Shown piece after piece: positions 1-12,129 of a stretch of DNA of 64,000 nucleotides. The position numbers and the translations under genes are program-made. Every line of letters begins with the position of its first letter. Positions within the stretch are counted from its first letter, which is position 1. A model generated the notes under the pieces. That model made no database searches and was not told the DNA's origin. It worked only from the letters and a program-made list of their open reading frames with translations. Source of the stretch: Dipodascopsis uninucleata var. uninucleata (Eukaryota; Ascomycota; Lipomycetes; Lipomycetales; Lipomycetaceae). The DNA lies in the NCBI GenBank assembly GCA_030568195.1, contig JAJLTO010000010.1, positions 511,001 to 575,000 on the forward strand, given 5' to 3'.

Positions 1-919
1 TGTCTACAATAACGGAGAGTTCTTTGGTGCGGCTGCAAATTCTGTTGCTATTGCTAACAGTCTCTCGGAGCCTGCTCAGATTTCTGATATTTCTGTATCT
101 GTCAGTGACGGTGTCACTGTTGCTATTCCATGGACTTCTTCTGAGGCTGCGATTCAGTACGACGTCACTGAAAGATATGCTCTCTGGGCTCATGCTCCCT
201 GCATTCCACTTGGCAACAATAAAGCCGTTCATTTTTGGGGTCTTTGCAAGTTTAACGGCAGTCTTGAGGCTACTGCTCTTGGCTATTCTTCTGTTACATA
301 CGAATATGAGGAGGATACCGGATCCTTGACAATCGTTCGCGATGAAGTGGTATCGAACTCTGGTAGTAACTATGTCTATGGTGGTTTTGCTTCTTTAGTC
401 GTCAACACTGTCATCTATCTTTATGCTTTGGATTCTGGTTACTCAGGAAAGTATGACATTCACTTGGCAAAGGTCCAGCGTATGCAGTACTATGATCAGT
501 CCAAATGGGAGTATTATGATGCTGCTACAAAAAGCTGGTCGGCTGAAAAGCCTGTACCAACTGGTCGACGACAGTCTGCTGCAGTTATTAGTGGACCAAT
601 GCCATTCTCAACTGGCAATATTTTCTATTCTCAGTATCACAATGCTTACTTGCTTGTGTTCTTCACAGAATGGGCTGACAATACATTTTATGCGTTAACT
701 GCTCAGTCACCTACAGGCCCCTGGAGTGATTCTGTTATCACTTTACAGAAGACTACACCTGGAGCCAATGGCTACAACTATGGCGGACAAGCTTCTCCTA
801 TATTTTTTGAGGGTGCCGAGGAATCTAATCAAGTTGGTAAGGAGCTTTTGCTTACCTACACATACCAGGATAGCACTACTAGCTGGTATAATAAAGTGGA
901 GAAATTGGTGTTTGAGTAA
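1..919 (+). CDS. DUF4185-like secreted beta-propeller protein, 5'-truncated by window edge
   Basis: The reading frame is open from base 2 to the TAA at 917-919, giving about 305 C-terminal residues; the start lies outside the window. The visible part has an aromatic-rich, beta-strand pattern with the blocks HFWG, YLYALDSG, WEYYD, GNIFYSQYHNAYL and SPTGPWSD. The last two resemble the blade motifs of five-bladed propellers in DUF4185 and GH43-like proteins, where one blade reports a contact surface and another ends in GPWS. That suggests a carbohydrate-active or carbohydrate-binding extracellular protein, but no catalytic residue can be assigned. No intron is needed in the visible part. A T-rich tract follows the stop and may serve 3' end formation. 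Family assignment is by pattern memory and is moderate. Confidence 0.6.
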   Translation, partial: VYNNGEFFGAAANSVAIANSLSEPAQISDISVSVSDGVTVAIPWTSSEAAIQYDVTERYALWAHAPCIPLGNNKAVHFWGLCKFNGSLEATALGYSSVTYEYEEDTGSLTIVRDEVVSNSGSNYVYGGFASLVVNTVIYLYALDSGYSGKYDIHLAKVQRMQYYDQSKWEYYDAATKSWSAEKPVPTGRRQSAAVISGPMPFSTGNIFYSQYHNAYLLVFFTEWADNTFYALTAQSPTGPWSDSVITLQKTTPGANGYNYGGQASPIFFEGAEESNQVGKELLLTYTYQDSTTSWYNKVEKLVFE

Positions 920-2723
920 ACTGGAGTTTTTTTTTTTTGATTTTTTTTTGATACTTTTCATTATTTTTCATGTCAACGTACTTTGTATTCTAATGTGTAT
1001 TTCTAATGCTATGTTATGAATTAAAACAATATAATCAATCTGCATATGCAAATATATTTGGTTTCACGATTGCTGATTGTTTGTTGGCTAGTAAATTTTT
1101 TCTTTTTGCTGTCATAGGACATTTTCATGACATAGTTTTAGAATTATGAATAGCAAAATATAATGGCCATGATGAGCATCGATAGGGTTTTCCTAGTCAT
1201 ATTATTGTCCTGGTATCTTTTTTATTACGAACATATAGCATTCCAGTTGCGGCTTTTTAGCTACGTTGATATAGGACTGTATTCCTTGTGTTATCATCAT
1301 AATAAGTATGGTAGCGTTTTGATATTAATGGCAATACTTTAGTTTCAAAGTAACTGTTTTTCCTATTCTCTGTGTGAGCGAGCTCTATTTTAGATTTTTC
1401 AAATATCAAGGCAAAGTTGCGTTTCTTCACGGTCTACATGTCTCTTATGTATAGATCAACCACGATATATTCTTTGTATAGTATCTACATTTGCCGTCAG
1501 CTCAAGACAGTCCCTAGACAGGGACTGCCTGCCCTAAATGTCTTTATAGTTTGTGGCATGCATAATTTCGACTAATAATGCACACTATTGTAAATAAATT
1601 AAAACATAGTTCCGCTTCTGAATAATACTAGAGGCGACCGCCTAGCTGACGGACGCTCATGGTTCCTGACTAATATTGCTAGACTGTTAATATATTGCTA
1701 ATATCCTGCTAACAATGACGTTCTAAAGAATCCCTGGGAGGCAAGGAATGTATCGGACGGACCGATGTATCTACTTTATCACTGTTTCATATTATTTGAC
1801 GCAAGGGTGAATGAGACCCTTGAAAAGGTTACGAAACATACCAGATTCAAACTTACTGACTTCTACAAACTAGGAAGCTACAATACCATCTTGCGATACC
1901 TTGGACCTTGCAGATTATATTCCTCTCATTTATCCCTTGCAAGACTGACGCAGCATCTTTAGCATGTTGTCTTTGTAGCACTAACAGTGTTATACTCAAG
2001 CCTCTTTTCTGATGACTACTTTAATAGTCTTCAAATACCACAAGCGTTGGTTACCGATGACGTTTGCTAGATATTACCGATTATCATTTTTCAAACTTAT
2101 GAGAGCTGTCACTATGGAGGAAGACATACCGCGTAGCGCTGTATGATTATGGAACGAGGACTGTCAAGATTTAGAGAACAAATTAATAAAAACTAGAGAC
2201 AAGCAATTTGCAGTGTTGGTTGAAGTTCAAAAATAAAGACCAATAATGTGAAATACTCCTATAATATATATAAATTCACAGTCCTTATAAAAAATATATT
2301 GCTATATCGACCGTAGTGATTTATTCGTTTCTGAGTTCTTATATAGATAAAACGATTTCCTCCTATTTGTTTCGTTACTCTCGATGAAGCACGATCATTT
2401 GAGCTTACTTCTTACACGATGGCAATGGCAACCAATTGTTATTCTCTAGCTAAATGTAATAATCGACCGCGGTTTTCTTTCGCTTGCATTTACTTCATCA
2501 TTGGTTAGTTGCAGGTTTGAGTAGTAACGGCGGCGTAAGTCCGTAGTATACCAGCCCGTTTCAACTTCGAAGAGTAGCAGACGCGACCCTGTGTAGCCTG
2601 TGATTATGTATAGGCTGCGTTTCGGATTTTTAGCTCTAGTTTCAAATCGGGTTTCAGTATTAGGGCACTGGCCAGAAAAGAGAGCACACCAGGAGGCCAA
2701 ATGAATTACTTAATGATATCGTT
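920..2723. other. AT-rich spacer, no gene seen
   Basis: This 1.8 kb stretch begins with T-rich 3' flank of the preceding gene and is otherwise AT-rich. Reading frames reach at most about 85 codons, lack recognisable motifs and have no convincing splice signals. I see no RNA gene or repeat before the tRNA. Confidence 0.6.
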
Positions 2724-2815
2724 GCGGGGTTAGCTCAGTTGGGAGAGCGTCAGACTGAAGTTAGACTTTAGTTCTTGACATCTGAAGGTCCTGTGTTCGA
2801 TCCACAGACATCGCA
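2724..2815 (+). tRNA. tRNA-Phe (anticodon GAA) with a 19-nt intron
   Basis: The cloverleaf can be drawn directly. The acceptor arm GCGGGGT pairs with ACATCGC with one G-A mismatch and one G-U. The D arm is GCTC/GAGC, the anticodon stem is TCAGA/TCTGA around loop CTGAAGA, the T arm is CTGTG-TTCGATC-CACAG, and the discriminator is A at 2815. The intron at 2761-2779 follows base 37, the canonical position, and contains TTC, which can pair with the anticodon in the precursor. The body closely matches yeast tRNA-Phe. A T run at 2819-2823 would terminate RNA polymerase III. A and B boxes are intact. Confidence 0.95.
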
Positions 2816-4615
2816 ATTAATTTTTGGCAGTTTTTTTAATGCTCTTATCTCATAAGGGTTAGCTGGTGCTTAAGACACAATTAGGGCAAAATATTGAATA
2901 TAGTAGTAATTAGAAGACTCAATCTGTGCGCAGCGTCATAGCTATCAGTGCGGTGCACCGTGCTGTGTCCGGATGTCAGGGTAATCGATAAGCAGAGATA
3001 AGGACTAGTGCATTGGCTAATTAGCTATTGGTTTAGTTTTATTATCTAGTTGTACTATCTCCCAATCCTCCTGATAGTGCGTGTTTCCAAAGTCTTGGCT
3101 CTACGTAAATCTGCTGTTTATTCGCTATCAGCAGATTTCAGATTCAAGTAATGACTCAAATGAGTGAAAGAATCGCAGAACTGGTGACATGATATGCGCG
3201 TACAAGTGTATTGTATGCGATATCACTATTCTTTAGTGTATTCTATTGAAGCACTATTTGGTACTATCAGGTGTGCTTCTAAAGCACGGCTGCCTGAAAC
3301 GGAGCTAAAATGTAATAAGCCTGTTGGGCAGATAGGGAAATTATAATATTTTATGCTATTAGACTAGTGCTCTGCATCAGTGGTCAGACGACTGGCTCTG
3401 ACTCAATGCCTAATAAGTTATCATGATGTGCATCGAAAATTGAATCATCCTTGACATCTGCTGGCAACGCCGAAGAAGCCATCAAGTCTTAGTCACTCGG
3501 GCGCCGACAGCACACGAAAGTCTAATGGGCGGCTTTATCATCAGATTAATTCGACGACTTTTGTGGTTGTAGTAAGCTAGCTTTATCTGTGAAGTTGCGA
3601 GTTTGGGCGGGCGGAAGTGGCTGTTTAAAATTTATCCTACTCAATCAGCGCGATAAATTTTGGCTCGCTGCAAGCCATGGCCAGGCAGCCAGTAATTTCA
3701 TACGCACAAAGTAAAAAAATCGCACGTATAGTATCCCCCTGCCCACCTGCAGATGAACTTTGAATGCACCACGATGAAGTGGTCCCTCCTTTTACGCTAT
3801 AGCTTATCCGTAATATTATATTGATAGTCACTCGTTTCTCGTATCGAACGTAAGTGGAATGGAATCTAAGCTGTCAAGGTTATTTGCTGGGGGCGACATC
3901 TCGATAGCGAATTATCGGAAGACAAATAATCCGCCAAGCAACATCAAGATTTGAAGGCAATCGAAAATGCTTTACATTAGTGGGTATCCTATAATTCTGG
4001 GTGGAGCTGATGACTCTCTTTCAGTGGATAATACAACTGATAATAATTTGCCAAGTGTTACAAGGTAGAGACAAGTAAAACAGAATCATGCTGAACGTCC
4101 TTGGAGCATGAGTCTTAGGAGCAGAATCTTGACAGGCGGCTAGGATGGCAAATGGTGGCAATATCGGAAAAAATCTAATTTTAAAAGTCTTGATGCGTCT
4201 ATCAGCCAGTGCTAGAAATGATTCATGTGTTCTAAGTAAGTTCATCCGCTACTATTTCTTTGGGCAAACGAGTCGCCAAGCCATACGCATAAGCTTAATA
4301 TCGATAACGATAATGGCGATTAAGCTATAAAATTAAAAGGCTGTTAAAGTTGAAGCTAATTAGCACATACATGCTTTTCTTTCCTTTGGCCTGGGATGTC
4401 TAGTTTCTGAAAAAGTGGACATCGCGTCTCCTATAATAGCCAGAAAGTAGAGATACTAGTCAAACTTAGTATACGAATTTCGTACGCAAGATAGTAAACA
4501 GTCAACCCAAATACGTCTCTTCCCGTGGATATAAATATGTCAGCGAATTTCCCGGTTTCTGTGAAAAGGATTAGAAGGTCCATTAGCTTCGTACCGGTTT
4601 CATAATAAGGCAGAA
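2816..4615. other. Spacer between tRNA-Phe and NCS1 permease
   Basis: Apart from a TATA-like element listed separately, no gene is visible in this 1.8 kb stretch. The short reading frames (under 75 codons) lack starts, motifs or splice partners that would support them. Confidence 0.55.
4530..4536 (+). promoter_or_regulatory. TATA box of the NCS1 permease gene
   Basis: TATAAAT lies 86 bases before the ATG at 4616, a usual distance for a yeast TATA element. Confidence 0.45.
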
Positions 4616-6386
4616 ATGGAGTCCGAAAGCAAGACTTATCCGTCCAATGTCACGGCGATAGATGCTGGATATGGTGTTGTTCAGGATGTAGCACCTACAT
4701 CGGTGTTTGGAAAAATCGCCAAGTTCTTTGAGCTTGATTCTGCTCATAAAGATAGAAATAGTAATGATGGTATGTATAGCCAAGGTCTTGTTTCTCTTTT
4801 ATGTTTTTAAGATTGTATGTCTCATTAACGTCAATTTTATGTGACTAGATTTGGATCCTGTTCCTCCTGAGAAGCGTACCTGGCATTCTCGACACTATGC
4901 TCTCTTCTGGATTTCCGATCATTTGTCAGTCTCCGGTTTCCGTGCTGCTGCTTCTGTCATCCAAGTTGGTCTTTCATGGAAGTTGGCGTTGGTCTGTATT
5001 GCCTTGGCTAATGTAATCCAAGGTGTTTGGATTACATGGAATGGTATTGTGGGTGCTAGATATCATATTCCCTTCTCCATTCAGAGTCGTGCATCTTTTG
5101 GCATGTATTTCTCATATGTTATGATTCTTATGCGTATGATTGTCGGTATTTTCTGGTATGGTATTCAAGCATATACTGGAGCAGAGTGTGTACGATCTAT
5201 GATATACGCCATCTGGCCTTCATTTCACAACGTCAAAAATACACTTCCCGCGAGTGCACATATTGACACCCAAATGATGACAGCTTATGTTATATATTTC
5301 TTGTTCTGTCTCCCTTTGCATTACGTTGGTATCCAGAAAATCAAATGGCTCTTCTTGGTAAAGTCTATTACTACTCCAATTGTTTGCTTTGCTTTACTTG
5401 GATGGACTATTAGAGAGGCTGGATTCGGCAAGTCTTCTCTCTTTAGCACTGGAAATACTGTTCATGGCTCGAAACTTGGCTGGGCATTCATGGGTAGTTT
5501 GTACTCTAATATTGGTGGCGGTGTTACTCTTATGGTCAACGCTCCAGATTATAGTAGATACGCAACCAAGGTGTCATCGACTTTCGCTACTGCTTGGGCT
5601 GTACCAGTCACTGCAACAGTTATGGCCTTCATTGGTTGCGTCGTTGCTGCCGGATCTAAGGTTCTTTATGGTGCAATTCTCTGGGATCCTTTGTTAATCA
5701 TTGATCACTGGACTTCTCGTGGTGGACGTGCCGCTGCTTTCTTCTGCGCCTTTAGCTTTTTCCTTTCACAGCTTGGTCTTAACGTTGCTGCAAACTCCCT
5801 TGCTGCCGCCAATGATATGAACTGTTTGTTTCCTCGTTATGTTAATCTTCGCCGAGGACAATTCATCGCCGCGTTCCTTGGTTCATGGGCTCTTACACCC
5901 TGGAATATTTTGACATCTGCTCCAGCATTCTTGAACTTCATGTCTGGATACTCTGTCTGGCTTGGACCTCTCTGTGGTATTTTGATCTCCGACTACTATT
6001 TCGTTCATCATGGAAAGTACAATACTTTTGAATTATATAACAGAAATGGTATCTACAGATACTTTTATGGTTTTAACTGGAGAGCTGCTCTAGCTTTTAC
6101 CATTGGTTGGGTTCCGCTTTTGCCAGGTTTCTTACCCACTGTGTCTAGCATTCAGGTCAGCATTCAAATGGTGCATTTATATAATCTCGGCTTCTTTTAT
6201 GGATTTGGTGCTGCGTGTCTTTCATATGCTGTCATCTGTTACTTCTTTCCTGCTAAGGAGACTTATCTTGAAAAGGGCGTGTTTGTCGATGATGTCGTTT
6301 ACTCTGAGGAGTCCAACAGTTCTTACGATATCGAGCTAAGGGCTAATCAGCCTAAGCCAGAATACAGTCAGGAGAAGGTATACTAG
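4616..6386 (+). CDS. NCS1-family permease (uracil/allantoin/thiamine-type), one intron
   Basis: Plasma-membrane symporter of the nucleobase:cation symporter-1 family. Joining exons 4616-4769 and 4849-6386 (intron 4770-4848, GTATGT donor, CTAG acceptor, ATTAACG upstream) gives 563 aa, normal for fungal Fur/Thi/Dal4 proteins. The splice restores DLDPVPPEKRTW, the conserved cytosolic segment before TM1. Further family blocks are FWISDHLSVSGFRAAAS, SRASFGMY, NIGGGVTLMVNAPDYSRYA and the C-terminal DYYFVHHGKY. About twelve hydrophobic segments follow. The acidic tail is rich in Ser and Glu. The substrate cannot be told from sequence alone; uracil, allantoin, uridine, thiamine and nicotinamide riboside carriers all share these blocks. 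Neighbouring genes do not narrow it down. Confidence 0.9.
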
Positions 6387-7397
6387 ATAGTATTATAACT
6401 ACAAGAATGTGTATAGACTAGTATTTGATAATGTATTTTATGATTCTTTTATTTGATTATGATTTCATTTCCTATGGCTGAAGAAAGCTTTGTGGTTATA
6501 ATACCTTCGTAGTATTTTTTACACTTAAAAAGCCTACATTCACAAAGATACATTTACATTTTTCACATTAAGAGTCGTTCATTAACTTAACAGCATATCA
6601 AGTATGTGCAGTCCTCTAAGTGTGTATTGGGCTCGTGAAGAGTGATGTGTCTGAACATTAGCCGGCTTAGATCTTACCACTTCTGACGTTATACAGACTG
6701 TTTATGTAATTTATGCACACTTACAAATAACACTGCATTTCTAACAAGCCCTCTATTACCAGTTCAGAGACATGAGAAGTATATGTTGCATTTCTTAGCA
6801 ATATAGTTGTATGACTGCTAGTAACTTCATAAGTATGGATCTGTCATTAGGATAATATGCCTTCGAAATCAGGTCTTCCTGAACCAGGTGATGCGGATAG
6901 CGTTTTGCGATCTTGTTTTAGTAAGGTAACAGCATGAAAAAATCCAGGTAATGGTCACAATTCTTACTGGCGGTGGACTTTTTAAGAAGCTCCCGAGTGC
7001 TGAGTAACGTGATCTTATCTTGCTGGATTAAGAACCTCCTGAGTTCGCAGTAGGGTAAAACCTATATCAGGTTTTGTAACCTTGGGGTTCATTGATAAGG
7101 GAGCAAGCTAATACTAAATAGGAAAATTTATTCCACATTGCAAGTAATACTGACCCGACGACCCTGAACAAATGGACCGCTCTCTTCTCGAAGAGTACAG
7201 GCGCCATTGGCCCACATTGATAGCCTTCGAGATTGATTATAGCCTTTCTTGAGTCGTATTTATATGTATCTCACCCAGGCGCACTTTTTTGTTCCTCTTT
7301 CTTTTCTTTGTTCAGGTTGCATATCGTTTCATCACGCATAACAGACTATCTGGGACTATCAATTGAGCTCAATTGACACCATACCGCATCTTTAATA
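6387..7397. other. Spacer and promoter region upstream of the MetX-like gene
   Basis: This 1.0 kb stretch has no supported reading frame. The last 140 bases carry a TATTTATATG element and a pyrimidine-rich tract near 7287-7310, typical of a yeast core promoter feeding the gene at 7398. Confidence 0.5.
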
Positions 7398-8387
7398 ATG
7401 GCCCAATATAACAAATTCGATTTGGAGCTTCCTCTCAAGTGCGGAGCTACACTCCCAGCATTCTTGACCTACAAGACTCTTGGTGATCCTAGTAACCCAG
7501 CTGTCATGATCCCAACTTGTTATACTGGTCGTATCGCTGGTACTATGAACTACCTTACTGGTGAAGATAATGCTGTCTCACCAAAAAAGTTCTTCGTTAT
7601 CATTGTTGGTTTGCTTGGTGGTTCGGAGTCTTCTTCCCCGTCTAATCAGCCTGCTCCATTCAACGGCAAGAACTTTCCAGAGACTGTCTACGAAGACAAC
7701 ATCAATGCCCAGGTTAAGTTGTTAGAGCACCTTGGAATTAAGAAGTTGTACGCTTACATTGGTTATTCTATGGGTGGTCAGCAAGCTTACTATTTCGCTA
7801 CCATGTACCCTGACTTGGTTCAGAAGATTGTTCCAGTTGCTTCCTCGGCGAAAACTTCTGGATTCAACTGGAACTTCTTAGAGGGTGTCAAGTCTACTGT
7901 TAAGGCTTCCTCTGATTTCTACACTGGTGACTATAAGGAGCCAGTTATTGTTGGAACTAAGGCTTTCGGCCGCGTCTACTCGAACTGGGCTCTTTCATAT
8001 GAATGGTTCGAGACTGAGGCCTGGAAGGAGGTTGGATTTGAGTCTTCGGAAGCTTACATGCTCGAAGACTGGGAGAAGCGTTTGACTACTTGGGACGCTA
8101 ATGACCTCCTCCAGATGGCTGTTACTTGGCAGAAGGGTGATATCTCCTCCTTCTTCGATGGTGATCTCAACAAAGCTTTGGCTTCCATCAAGGCTGATGT
8201 TTTAGTTATGCCATCCCGAACCGATCAGTACTTCAGATGGGAGGCTAGTGTCAAGGAGGCTGAGGGACTGAAGTCTGGTACTCTAGCTATCATTGAGACT
8301 GTCTGGGGTCATATTGCTGGTGGTGGTGCTGATGCAAAGGCTAACGTCTGGATTAACGAGCAAGTCAACAAACTTTTCTCATTTTAA
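7398..8387 (+). CDS. Alpha/beta hydrolase, homoserine O-acetyltransferase (MetX)-like
   Basis: Uninterrupted 329-aa protein of the MetX-like branch of alpha/beta hydrolases. The nucleophile elbow is GYSMGG with Ser124. Asp276 (SRTDQYF) and His305 (WGHIAGG) lie at the spacing expected for the other triad members. The N-terminal block with YKTLGDPSNPAVMIP, and the oxyanion-side segment GLLGGSESSSPSNQP, are typical of this branch. It is shorter than true fungal Met2 (about 480 aa) and lacks its long lid, so a housekeeping homoserine acetyltransferase is unlikely. Fungal relatives are generic acyltransferases or esterases. There is no signal peptide, so it is probably cytosolic. The acyl donor and acceptor are unknown. 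Confidence 0.8.
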   Translation: MAQYNKFDLELPLKCGATLPAFLTYKTLGDPSNPAVMIPTCYTGRIAGTMNYLTGEDNAVSPKKFFVIIVGLLGGSESSSPSNQPAPFNGKNFPETVYEDNINAQVKLLEHLGIKKLYAYIGYSMGGQQAYYFATMYPDLVQKIVPVASSAKTSGFNWNFLEGVKSTVKASSDFYTGDYKEPVIVGTKAFGRVYSNWALSYEWFETEAWKEVGFESSEAYMLEDWEKRLTTWDANDLLQMAVTWQKGDISSFFDGDLNKALASIKADVLVMPSRTDQYFRWEASVKEAEGLKSGTLAIIETVWGHIAGGGADAKANVWINEQVNKLFSF

Positions 8388-8554
8388 ATGTAATCTCTTT
8401 TATAATCTTTTTACATAGTACTTAATGACGATTTTATGTAACCATTTATTAGTAACATGAGTTCAATTGAGAGACACTTAACAATGATTATGGGACATCG
8501 AATTCAATATTATCTACTAATTCGAACTAACAGTTCAAGCCGGAAAAAAGAGCT

Positions 8555-10394
8555 TTAAAATTTACCTGGATACCGGACTAGCAAGATTTGAAGAGCGAGA
8601 AAAACAAAGATTCCCAAGAACGACAAAGCAGATATCAGAGAGAACGCCATTAAATACTTTGGACTATCCTTAGCAGGGAAGAGGAACGCACCATAAATCG
8701 TTGCTGATGTACCAAAGCCATTTGTGAATGCAAGAGCGATGGCTCTGGCCTCATGTGGCATGTACGAATATGAGGAGGACGCATAAGCCAACGTAGCGGC
8801 TGTTGTGGACCAAACTGCTGATGTCATGAACACTAGGAGAACATATCGGGCGGTGTTATTATATACACACGTGAAGATTATGCTACACACAGTCAATACC
8901 ACCAACCAAGCTAAAGAGTTGAGATCATTGTTAGATAAATTGTTAAGCTATATAAAAGAATTACTGGAATAATCTTACCTGCGGTAACATAACCACGATA
9001 TGGTCTCAATTTTCGGTCACTGAAATAACTAGTACAAAGATTACAGACGAAAGCAACAGCATAGAGGGGCACAGTCTAGAATACCATTGTTAGTTCACGG
9101 TTTCGAGTTCCAGTTATTTGTTTTAATGTCATAGTTCGTTACCATATACTGAACTCTATTGCCAGTGTAGCCAAGACCCCCCATCAGGGTCGGATAGAAA
9201 TAGGACATGGAAGATGTTCCAGTGATGATGGCATAGCCGGTAGCAAATAATAGTGTTCTCCAGTTCCAGAGAGCGATTTTAAGAGCTTGCAAATGGGTTA
9301 CGTCAGGTTCACCTTCCCTGCGATTGACAATGCTATCATATTGAAGTCTTGCAATAGCGAGCTTCCTCTCGCGCTCATTCATATGTCTGGTCTTTGTCGG
9401 AAAGTCTAGCAATACAAGCAAAGCAACGAAAGCCTATATTATAATATAATAGTTAGTATAGAATATAAGGAAAGGTAAGAGATAGACATACAAATCCGAT
9501 TGTCATTGATCCTTCAACGATCTAAATATATGACTAGTTAGTATATACTTTCACTACAGTGCTACTAATAATGGTGTATACATACAAACAACCATCTCCA
9601 ACCAGGAATACCATGTGCGTCTTCGAGATTAGTGGTAATAGCTCCTGCTAACAAGCCTCCAAATGCACCAGCAAGGACGGGTGCAGAGATATATATACCA
9701 AATCTCATGGATTGTTCGTTTCTCTTGTACCATGACGAGAACATAAGAAGAACGCCAGGAGCGAAACCAGCTTCCGCGAGACCAACAAGAACTCTCATGC
9801 CAACTAGTTCTGGATATGTCTTAACCTTCCATATGAGAAGGGTGATAAGACCCCATGTGATCATAATTACTCCTAAGAAAATCGACGGTCTGGTCTTGGA
9901 CAGAATCATACTTTTGAAGTCATCGTGGTCAGCACTTACATTAGCGAAATTCGAGAAATTAACCAATATACTTACTTCGTAGGTATTTCAAAGCTAACAT
10001 AGAAGATAATTGCGACAATAAGGACAATAGAATATTGACCTGACGACAAATGGAGGTCTGCAGCCATTCCTGCAACTTTTGCGTTACCGACGCTAGAATT
10101 TTGTTATTAGACAGTAATTAACTAAATACTGAACGGCTGGTCTACTCACTTAATACGGTCCAAATAAGACAAAAAATACATAATGAAGATACATGGCAGA
10201 AGCAGCAAGTCAATTTTCCTAACCAACTTTTTCTCTTCGTCAGTTCCTGGTCGATAATCAGGAACTTCGAGAACGCTCTCTATCTGATGTTCAGTCTCCT
10301 TTTCATTGGTGATACCAGATTCAGCTGCCGTCGCAGCTAGCTCAGAGGCATTTTTTGTCTCGCTTGAATTTGATTTTGAAAGAAAATTAAGCAT
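8555..10394 (-). CDS. Dal5/Tna1-type anion:cation symporter (MFS), seven exons
   Basis: Major-facilitator transporter of the allantoate-permease/ACS family, 486 aa. Exons, in order of transcription: 10394-10150, 10092-9976, 9910-9586, 9521-9492, 9433-9143, 9075-8979, 8910-8555. All phases agree and each junction restores a family block: FLSYLDRINVGNAKVAGM, FEIPTNMILSKTRPS, GWRWLFIVEGSMTIGF. The fourth exon is only 30 nt. RVLVGLAEAGFAPGVLL and SMRFGIYISAP are ACS signatures. The ATG at 10394 is the first in frame. The family carries organic anions such as allantoate, nicotinate, pantothenate and, in bacteria, sugar acids. The gene is divergent from the DAK kinase, 1.7 kb away, so import of a sugar acid for the adjacent cluster is a reasonable inference, not shown. 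Confidence 0.88.
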
Positions 10395-12129
10395 TTTCAA
10401 GTTTTTCTCAGCAATAGCAAGCACTTTGTTAAACTACCAAATGGTTACTGATATCTAGCTATGGTTGAAAAGAAACAAAACATTCACACGCTTCGTGGTA
10501 GTAGTGGGTGACCAGATACATTTATATAATTTGAGGTAGTATTTTACAACACGTCACTATTAAACATTTAAACTGCGTATCGGTGCCATTTTCCCCGTGT
10601 CATCTAAACAGGACGTAGTCCCGAACGTCGAGGCTTGCGATATGTGGGGGGTGGATCAAAGCAGAATGGGTCCCGAAATGGCATCTTGGAGAGTCAACAA
10701 GGAATATCATGGTTCTTGGCGAGATACTAGCAGAAATGACTATGATATTTAAAAGTATACTTAGTACATACTTTATGGGCTTAAGCTTTCGGTAACGCCT
10801 TCCATCACTGCTGCTCGAGAGACAGAAGCTAGCTGTAGTTCGCTCAGATGTCATACTAGCAGCTGGTCTTGCTAAAATCGTGATATCTAAGTCAGCGTAG
10901 CCGCTAGACCTTAGGAGCCTCCCAGACACCACACCGGTGCTATAGCTAGGAATGATGGGCCCAACTAGTGAGCACTGCTGGATATCAATATTTGAGGCTG
11001 TGTAGTGACTGGACGAGGACTTCGTTTATCGTCGCCATACAATAGATAGCTGGTAGTCGAGAGCGGAAGTCGAGACCTGTTCTGCGGCGAGGGGCATCAA
11101 TAACTCCCTCAGATGTCGCGCCACACGATTACAATTAACGCATAGATACCGGACGCCAACTACCTAGTCTGTATGTATAATAGTTTACGTATTCTTTGTC
11201 AAGCAGGCAAAGCGGGCGAGAAAACCCCAACAGCTGCTACATAAATAGTCTTTTTTTGACCAAACCCGCAGCCAGGATAAACCTGTCCTGCATTTGTTTG
11301 CAGAGATACAGACTTTGTCGACACAGTGTGGAACTGCAACGAGGGATCAGCGAGTATCGCATTGGTCCCGAATGCCGTGCCTTCCTCAAGACTTATCAGA
11401 AATCGGCCGAGATCATAGATTACGACGCAGCAGCTATGCAGAAGAGGAGAGTGTCAGACGACAGCTACTAGCTCACTAGCTCCCTTAATCCTTATATCTT
11501 GTGTAGTCGTTGATGATGCCGACCGGGCCAAGTAGAATACAGTGCTACCCCAATTCGCGGGGGAAAGTTCAGTGTGGGGTAGCGAGACAACATGCCACAC
11601 CTTATTAGGCACAAGGTTTATGCAGCAACACGTGCGGCTTAAATTTTCGGCTTAAGATCCGGGAAGGAGAGTCTGTTTGGGAAGCATGGTAAGTACACTA
11701 GATATATTATCGGGTCACGGGCCGAAATATGCAGACATATCATCCTTATCCCACAAACATAACGCACTATTGAGCTTGGGATTAGCTTCCCCACCTTTGG
11801 CTACATTGGCAGGCACTGCGTCATAAGTACCGATTATCGGACTTGTAGTTAGTGGCGCTCTGCCTGGGCTTTAAGGACTGTAGCTGGCCAAATGGTCGTA
11901 GTTATCCCTAATGGAGTAAGAACTCTGCAAGCTTCGAGGTATTCAAAAGAGTATGATGCTGCTCTGTGAGCATTCTCTTGTGCCCATTCTATATTGTATG
12001 CCGATACATTTTGCTAGCTGCGGAGTGTGTGTATTATATTGTATGGTCAACTGAAATTATTGTCACTATAGCATACATCCGAGACCCCAGACTACCCCCC
12101 TTCAGCACTTAGCCTTCCAAAGAACAAGC
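10395..12129. other. Divergent promoter between ACS transporter and DAK kinase
   Basis: This 1.7 kb region separates two genes transcribed outward. It holds no supported reading frame; frames of 90-110 codons lack motifs. It is richer in GC than other spacers and contains two direct copies of CGGCTTAA at 11635 and 11648, the second forming half of a CGG-N8-CCG site. Regulation of both flanking genes by the nearby Zn2Cys6 protein is plausible. Confidence 0.5.
11648..11661. promoter_or_regulatory. CGG-N8-CCG site in the DAK promoter
   Basis: Inverted CGG half-sites with an 8-base spacer (CGG-CTTAAGAT-CCG), 469 bases upstream of the DAK ATG. A further direct CGGCTTAA copy lies 13 bases upstream. 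Inverted CGG triplets of fixed spacing are the usual target of dimeric Zn2Cys6 proteins. The same N8 spacing recurs twice in the RpiB/dehydrogenase promoter. Confidence 0.45.

Noticed and set aside
326-919. Separate gene starting at 326
   Set aside because: The frame is open all the way from base 2 with the same composition, and the proposed start is TTG; it is the 3' part of a longer gene.
7398-8387. Housekeeping homoserine O-acetyltransferase (Met2)
   Set aside because: Too short and lacking the long lid region of fungal Met2; only the MetX-like fold can be supported.
10600-10932. 110-codon minus-strand frame in the ACS/DAK promoter
   Set aside because: No motif; sits in a GC-richer promoter where stops are rarer; no ATG context.
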